Position numbers and translations under genes: made by a program. Of a DNA stretch of 37,036 nucleotides, positions 33,735 to 37,036 are shown piece by piece (within the stretch, counting starts at the first letter, position 1; each line of letters opens with the position of its first letter). The stretch comes from an uncultured Bacteroidota bacterium (lineage in GTDB: Bacteria; Bacteroidota; Bacteroidia; Chitinophagales; S012-47), in contig CAJXXO010000002.1 in assembly GCA_913062655.1 (NCBI GenBank), positions 1 to 37,036 on the forward strand. The letters are read 5' to 3'. The notes under the pieces were generated by a model. That model saw only the letters and a program-made list of their open reading frames with translations, did no database searches and was not told the origin of the DNA.

Positions 33735-34670
33735 ATGCGTAAGATTCTTATCACCGGTGGGGCCGGTTTCATTGGAAGTGCCTTGGCCGACAAATTGATT
33801 GCCGATCCGGACAATTATGTGGTTGTGGTGGACAATTACCTGACCGGCAAAACCACTAACCTGGATCGATTCAAAGGCGTCAATGCCAAGTTTATCAAGT
33901 GTGATGTCAACAGTTTCCGCGATATCTCACAAGTGATGATCGCCTATTCCTTTGATTATGTCTTTCATTATGCAGCCGTAGTGGGCGTACAGCGGACCCT
34001 ACGTAATCCGGTGATGGTATTGCAAGACATTGATGGCATCAAGAACATTCTCGAACTTTCAAAGAATACAGGCGTCAGGCGAGTTTTCTTCTCCTCCAGC
34101 TCAGAAGTGTATGGAGAGCCGGTGGAATTGCCCCAAAACGAAACCACCACACCACTCAATAGTCGCCTGCCCTATGCTGTGGTCAAGAATGTTGGGGAAT
34201 CCTTTTGTCGTTCCTTTCAGCAGGAGTTTGGATTGAACTTTACCATATTCCGCTTTTTCAATACCTACGGACCGCGGCAAAGCACCGATTTTGTCATGTC
34301 GCGCTTCATTCGTTCGGCCCTGGCCAATAAGCCCATCACCATCTATGGGGATGGCAGCCAAACGCGTACCTTCTGCTATATAGACGATAACATTGATGCA
34401 ACCACCAACGCTTTTTATAAAGAGCGCTTTGTCAATGATGTAGTGAATATTGGCAACGACATCGAAGTGTCCATCAAAGAGTTGGCCGAGCAGGTGATTG
34501 CCCTTACCAATTCCCAATCGAAAATTCGTTTTGTATCTGCATTGAAGGAGGGCGATATGAGACGCAGAATGCCCGACATCAGTAAAATGCACTCGTTGCT
34601 GGATAGACCGCTGTTACCGTTGGAGAAAGGTATCATGCGGGTGATCCAGGAGGGGAATTTTGTGCAGTAA
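33735..34670 (+). CDS. NAD-dependent epimerase/dehydratase (extended SDR, NDP-sugar)
   Basis: This 311-residue enzyme has the NAD-binding 'ILITGGAGFIGSALADKL' at 4-21, 'VVVDNYLTGK', the catalytic Ser region 'FFSSSSEVYGEP' near 118-129 and the YxxxK motif 'YAVVK' near 147. 'FFNTYGPRQ' and 'ITIYGDGSQTRTFCYIDD' bind the sugar nucleotide. Motif spelling is closer to UDP-glucose 4-epimerase or UDP-glucuronate decarboxylase-like members than to RmlB, which usually has 'STDEVYG'. Its co-transcription with rmlA nevertheless suggests an NDP-sugar for surface glycan. Its 3' end overlaps the convergent exopolyphosphatase gene by 38 bp. Confidence 0.88.
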   Translation: MRKILITGGAGFIGSALADKLIADPDNYVVVVDNYLTGKTTNLDRFKGVNAKFIKCDVNSFRDISQVMIAYSFDYVFHYAAVVGVQRTLRNPVMVLQDIDGIKNILELSKNTGVRRVFFSSSSEVYGEPVELPQNETTTPLNSRLPYAVVKNVGESFCRSFQQEFGLNFTIFRFFNTYGPRQSTDFVMSRFIRSALANKPITIYGDGSQTRTFCYIDDNIDATTNAFYKERFVNDVVNIGNDIEVSIKELAEQVIALTNSQSKIRFVSALKEGDMRRRMPDISKMHSLLDRPLLPLEKGIMRVIQEGNFVQ

Positions 34671-35577
34671 GCTGCTGTAACAAGGCGCCTTCCCGTAGGC
34701 CATATTTCGAGATGACCAGCGCTGTGGCACCAAGTTGTTCCATTACCCAGCGCGCCTGAAAAGCCGCCATTAAGAAATATTCAGCTCGTGCGGGCTTCAG
34801 TCCCGGCCAATCCAGCCGCTGTTGCAAGGTGCTATGCATGATAGGATCCAGCACTTCGCGTACGGTGGTGGCCTTCAGCCGGATACCCGGTTGGTCCCCA
34901 CAGAGCGCATAGAATGATTTGCCGGGGTGTTGCAATTCAGGAATAGTCTCAAACGAACCAGAAGTACCTACCATCAGCGGTTGGCCGTCCTTTTTTATAT
35001 CCGCTAGTGTTTCATCCAACTGTTCCCCCAACCACTTAGCTGCCAGCTCTGCTTTTTGCGCATCTAGGGTATCAAAGGCGTCAAAGCGTGTGGCCATCAC
35101 TGCTGCACCAATGGGGAAGCTACGCGCCCACTGAATGATGCCATTCTTGCACCAGGTCAGCTCTGTGCTGCCGCCTCCGATGTCCATGAGTAGGAAATGC
35201 TGCTCATCCGGCAGGCCCAATTGCACCGCTTCGCAAGTCCAACGCGCCTCTTCTTCGCCTGAAATGATTTGAATAGGGACCTCCAACAGTTCCGATAATT
35301 CTTGCTGTAGCGCCTGCCCTTCCTCCAGGGTGCGGAAAGCCTCAGTGCCTACAGCTACTATCGTATCGGGATTATAGGCATCGATTTGATGAATAAACCG
35401 CTTCAGCGCCTCAACGGCTCGCCTGCGCATGGTGGGGACTACTTTGGTAGCAGATTCCCTGGTCATCTTCACGAAGACTTCATCCTGCTCTACAAAAATG
35501 AGATTAGGGCCCGGTTCTACAATATAAAGGCCAAGTTGAAAAGTGTTTGTCCCTAAGTCCAGTACCGCTGCTTTCAT
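34633..35577 (-). CDS. ppx: Ppx/GppA-family exopolyphosphatase
   Basis: This 314-residue protein has the actin-like ATPase fold of the Ppx/GppA family: 'AVLDLGTNTFQLGLYIVE' at the N-terminus (phosphate 1), 'VAVGTEAFRTLEEGQAL' near 85, the catalytic Glu region 'IISGEEEARWTCEAV' near 117, and 'LLMDIGGGSTEL' near 149 (phosphate 2). It lacks the C-terminal HD-like domain of longer enzymes such as E. coli Ppx, so it is the short two-domain form that removes terminal phosphate from polyphosphate or acts on pppGpp. With ppk1 about 24 kb away, the window holds both synthesis and breakdown of polyphosphate. A TAACCTTG sequence only 4 nt before the ATG is too close to be a confident promoter. Confidence 0.9.
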   Translation of the reverse strand: MKAAVLDLGTNTFQLGLYIVEPGPNLIFVEQDEVFVKMTRESATKVVPTMRRRAVEALKRFIHQIDAYNPDTIVAVGTEAFRTLEEGQALQQELSELLEVPIQIISGEEEARWTCEAVQLGLPDEQHFLLMDIGGGSTELTWCKNGIIQWARSFPIGAAVMATRFDAFDTLDAQKAELAAKWLGEQLDETLADIKKDGQPLMVGTSGSFETIPELQHPGKSFYALCGDQPGIRLKATTVREVLDPIMHSTLQQRLDWPGLKPARAEYFLMAAFQARWVMEQLGATALVISKYGLREGALLQQLTAQNSPPGSPA

Positions 35578-35639
35578 ACCACAAGGTTACAATGGAATTG
35601 ACAAATTATCGGTAGCATTGTTAGACGAAAAAAAGCATT

Positions 35640-36236
35640 ATGCGGAATTGGATAGTACTTTTCTTTTGCACAACAGCCCTATGCATACAAGCGCAAGTGC
35701 CTCGTAGTGAACTGCGCACCTTCAACGAGCAGCGAATCCAACTGACCGAGAAAGGCATGCAGGCACTCGGGTATTGGTCGATTGGGAATATTGCCACGGG
35801 GCTGTTCCTTCGTGGGCAAACCGATGGACAAGCCCGGGCTTTTCATACGATGAATGCCGGTTGGAATCTGGTTAACCTGGGTATTGCTACAGCCGGGTAC
35901 CTGGGGTTGCGCAAACAACGGCCCGGTCGTTTCGACTTACAGGAAACCATACGCGAGCAGTACAACATGCAAAAAATCCTGCTCTTCAATGCCGGCCTTG
36001 ACCTTGGCTATATGGCGGGTGGATTGTACTTGCGAGAGCGGGCCATGGCAACCGATAACCCTGACCGGATGCGGGGGTGGGGCAATAGCATCATTTTGCA
36101 AGGCGGCTTTTTGTTTGTGTACGATTGTGTGATGGCCTACCTGCATAGCCGCAGAAACAAAAAACTGGATGCCTTGATGGATGGTGTAGACCTTACTGCC
36201 GGTGTTGGAGGCGTAGGGCTACGGTACACATTCTAA
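35640..36236 (+). CDS. Uncharacterised Bacteroidota membrane or secreted protein
   Basis: This 198-residue protein has a signal peptide or N-terminal helix (MRNWIVLFFCTTALCIQAQ). At least three moderately hydrophobic Gly/Ala-rich stretches follow ('ALGYWSIGNIATGLFL', 'NLVNLGIATAGYLGL', 'LFNAGLDLGYMAGGLYL'). It ends 'AGVGGVGLRYTF', an aromatic terminus suggestive of an outer-membrane strand. It resembles small Bacteroidota proteins of unknown function (possibly DUF6992; I cannot verify this). TAGCATTG at 35613-35620 is a possible -7 element, one base off consensus. I assign no function. Confidence 0.75.
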   Translation: MRNWIVLFFCTTALCIQAQVPRSELRTFNEQRIQLTEKGMQALGYWSIGNIATGLFLRGQTDGQARAFHTMNAGWNLVNLGIATAGYLGLRKQRPGRFDLQETIREQYNMQKILLFNAGLDLGYMAGGLYLRERAMATDNPDRMRGWGNSIILQGGFLFVYDCVMAYLHSRRNKKLDALMDGVDLTAGVGGVGLRYTF

Positions 36237-36273
36237 AAAAAGCAAAGCCCTGACGTAAACGCCAGGGCTTTGC
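36235..36273 (-). terminator. Rho-independent terminator for the DUF4397 gene (minus strand)
   Basis: GCAAAGCCCTG pairs with CAGGGCTTTGC (11 bp, extended inside by two further pairs after a mismatch). On the minus strand it is followed by seven T, overlapping the stop codon of the plus-strand gene. The hairpin may also slow transcription from the other side, but no T tract follows on the plus strand. Confidence 0.88.
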
Positions 36274-36294
36274 CAAAACTGGATAACTGAATTA

Positions 36295-37036
36295 TTATCG
36301 CTGCACTGTCAGGTTGAGTGTAGTTGTGCCTGACTTCGTAGTCAGAATCACTTTGTACACACCTGAAGCCCAACGGCTGGTATTCAAGTTGGTGTAGTGC
36401 GATCCGGCTGATAAAGTGCCCAGGTTTTCACCGGCCACCATTCTGCCTTGGATATCCACTACCATGTACCCTACTTCCTGTCCTTCGTCCATCGTGAACT
36501 CTAAACGAGCCCCATTGGTAGCAGGATTCGGGTACAAGCCGCTTGCAGTTATTGGATTAGCTTCAATACCTGTGGTTACCGGTAGTGGCACCAGTGCACC
36601 ACCATTTGGCAAGGAAGCGTACAATCCGAAGTCAGGGCCATCGCTGTTTGTGGCCGGGTTCAAGAAACCGGAAGCCAATACGGTGATAGCCGCATCTTGC
36701 AGACCCAGTGCTTGCAGTGGAGCATCAAATACCGCCACTGTAGTGCTACCGGTCTGATCTTGCACAGCCAGTCTGTAGTAGTCCGTTGGCAGCTCCAGGT
36801 AACCCTGGAAGTCACCGTAAGACAGGTTATCTACTACCGTACCGGCACCTTGTCCGATCTCAGCTACATCCACTGTAGGTGCATCAGTTGCACCGTGGAA
36901 TACCAGTACATCTGTCTCGCCACTGTTGTTAGCCGATTGACGTGCCTGGTTGAATACGTAAAGATCGAATGGCTCAGCCGGCAGGTAGCCGCTTGGGCTA
37001 ACAATACCGTTAGCTACGATTTGTAGCACACCACCA
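36295..37036 (-). CDS. DUF4397 domain protein with T9SS type A sorting domain, 3' part (5' end outside window)
   Basis: The frame is open to the window edge (the first possible start in view is only a GTG in a Gly-Gly-Val context), so this is the C-terminal ~247 residues of a longer protein. It contains a DUF4397-type segment 'VLVFHGATDAPTVDVAEIG' followed by beta-rich sequence with 'YYRLAVQD' and 'ITVLASGFLNP'. A type A T9SS sorting domain makes up the last ~80 residues ('LYPNPATNGARLEF', 'VVDIQGRMV', 'WASGVYKVIL', ending 'TLNLTVQR'). It is a secreted surface protein of unknown role. Confidence 0.9.
   Translation of the reverse strand, partial: GGVLQIVANGIVSPSGYLPAEPFDLYVFNQARQSANNSGETDVLVFHGATDAPTVDVAEIGQGAGTVVDNLSYGDFQGYLELPTDYYRLAVQDQTGSTTVAVFDAPLQALGLQDAAITVLASGFLNPATNSDGPDFGLYASLPNGGALVPLPVTTGIEANPITASGLYPNPATNGARLEFTMDEGQEVGYMVVDIQGRMVAGENLGTLSAGSHYTNLNTSRWASGVYKVILTTKSGTTTLNLTVQR

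Noticed and set aside
33735-34670. rmlB (dTDP-glucose 4,6-dehydratase) for the gene after rmlA
   Set aside because: The expected 'STDEVYG' active-site spelling and the longer RmlB length (~350) are missing; the sequence reads 'SSSSEVYG' at 311 residues.
35578-35639. CTAACA and GTAACC in front of ppx as a Pho-box-like array
   Set aside because: The spacing is about 34 bp and out of 11-bp phase, with no intermediate units.

Overview
The window comes from a gliding or adhesive member of the Bacteroidota, plausibly a Saprospiria/Lewinella-type organism (the lineage is my inference). The signs are type IX secretion (T9SS) sorting domains of both kinds (type B on two giant repeat proteins, type A on two others), a GldC gliding protein, a CarboxypepD_reg-type TonB-dependent receptor, and Bacteroidota promoter elements (-7 TAnnTTTG, one with a perfect -33 TTTG at 19 bp). 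I see no rRNA, tRNA, CRISPR array, insertion sequence or prophage.

Layout. 1-7.6 kb: two tandem giant secreted proteins built from about 80-residue Ig/PKD-like repeats; they are colinear paralogues. 7.7-10.9 kb: a tight operon of a DUF2064 transferase, a SixA-type phosphatase and polyphosphate kinase (ppk1), ending tail to tail against gldC. 11.3-14 kb: a DUF2461 protein and an OmpA-family lipid-anchorless porin-like protein with a strong promoter. 14-18 kb (minus): a four-gene overlapping operon of two GT2 glycosyltransferases, a GT-C-like membrane glycosyltransferase and a methyltransferase. 18-20.8 kb (minus): a polyferredoxin membrane protein and an FAD/NAD oxidoreductase. 20.9-22.6 kb (minus): a PhoR/PhoB-like two-component pair. 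22.8-26.1 kb (plus): an operon of three tandem-domain universal stress proteins with a VIT1/CCC1 metal transporter inserted. 26.2-32.8 kb: a T9SS-secreted beta-helix-like protein, a TonB-dependent receptor and a Na/Pi cotransporter with a PhoU tail. 32.9-34.7 kb: rmlA and an NDP-sugar epimerase/dehydratase. 34.6-35.6 kb (minus): a Ppx/GppA exopolyphosphatase. 35.6-37 kb: a small uncharacterised membrane protein and the 3' part of a DUF4397 T9SS protein.

Main result. Many genes point to phosphate: ppk1, ppx, sixA, phoBR and the Na/Pi transporter. Reading the intergenic DNA, I find arrays of a TTAAC-like hexamer repeated with an exact 11-bp period, the geometry of a Pho box (PhoB/PhoP direct repeats). 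There is one five-unit array just upstream of the phoB-like gene's -7 element, one five-unit array upstream of the T9SS beta-helix gene, and a weaker four-unit array upstream of the TonB-dependent receptor. The first two begin with the same pair (TTACC then TTAACA, 11 bp apart) and end 15-16 bp from a -7 element. This suggests an autoregulated Pho regulon whose targets include an otherwise uncharacterised secreted protein plus outer-membrane receptor pair, possibly a surface system for acquiring phosphate or a phosphorylated compound. The function of that pair is inference; the repeats are directly visible.
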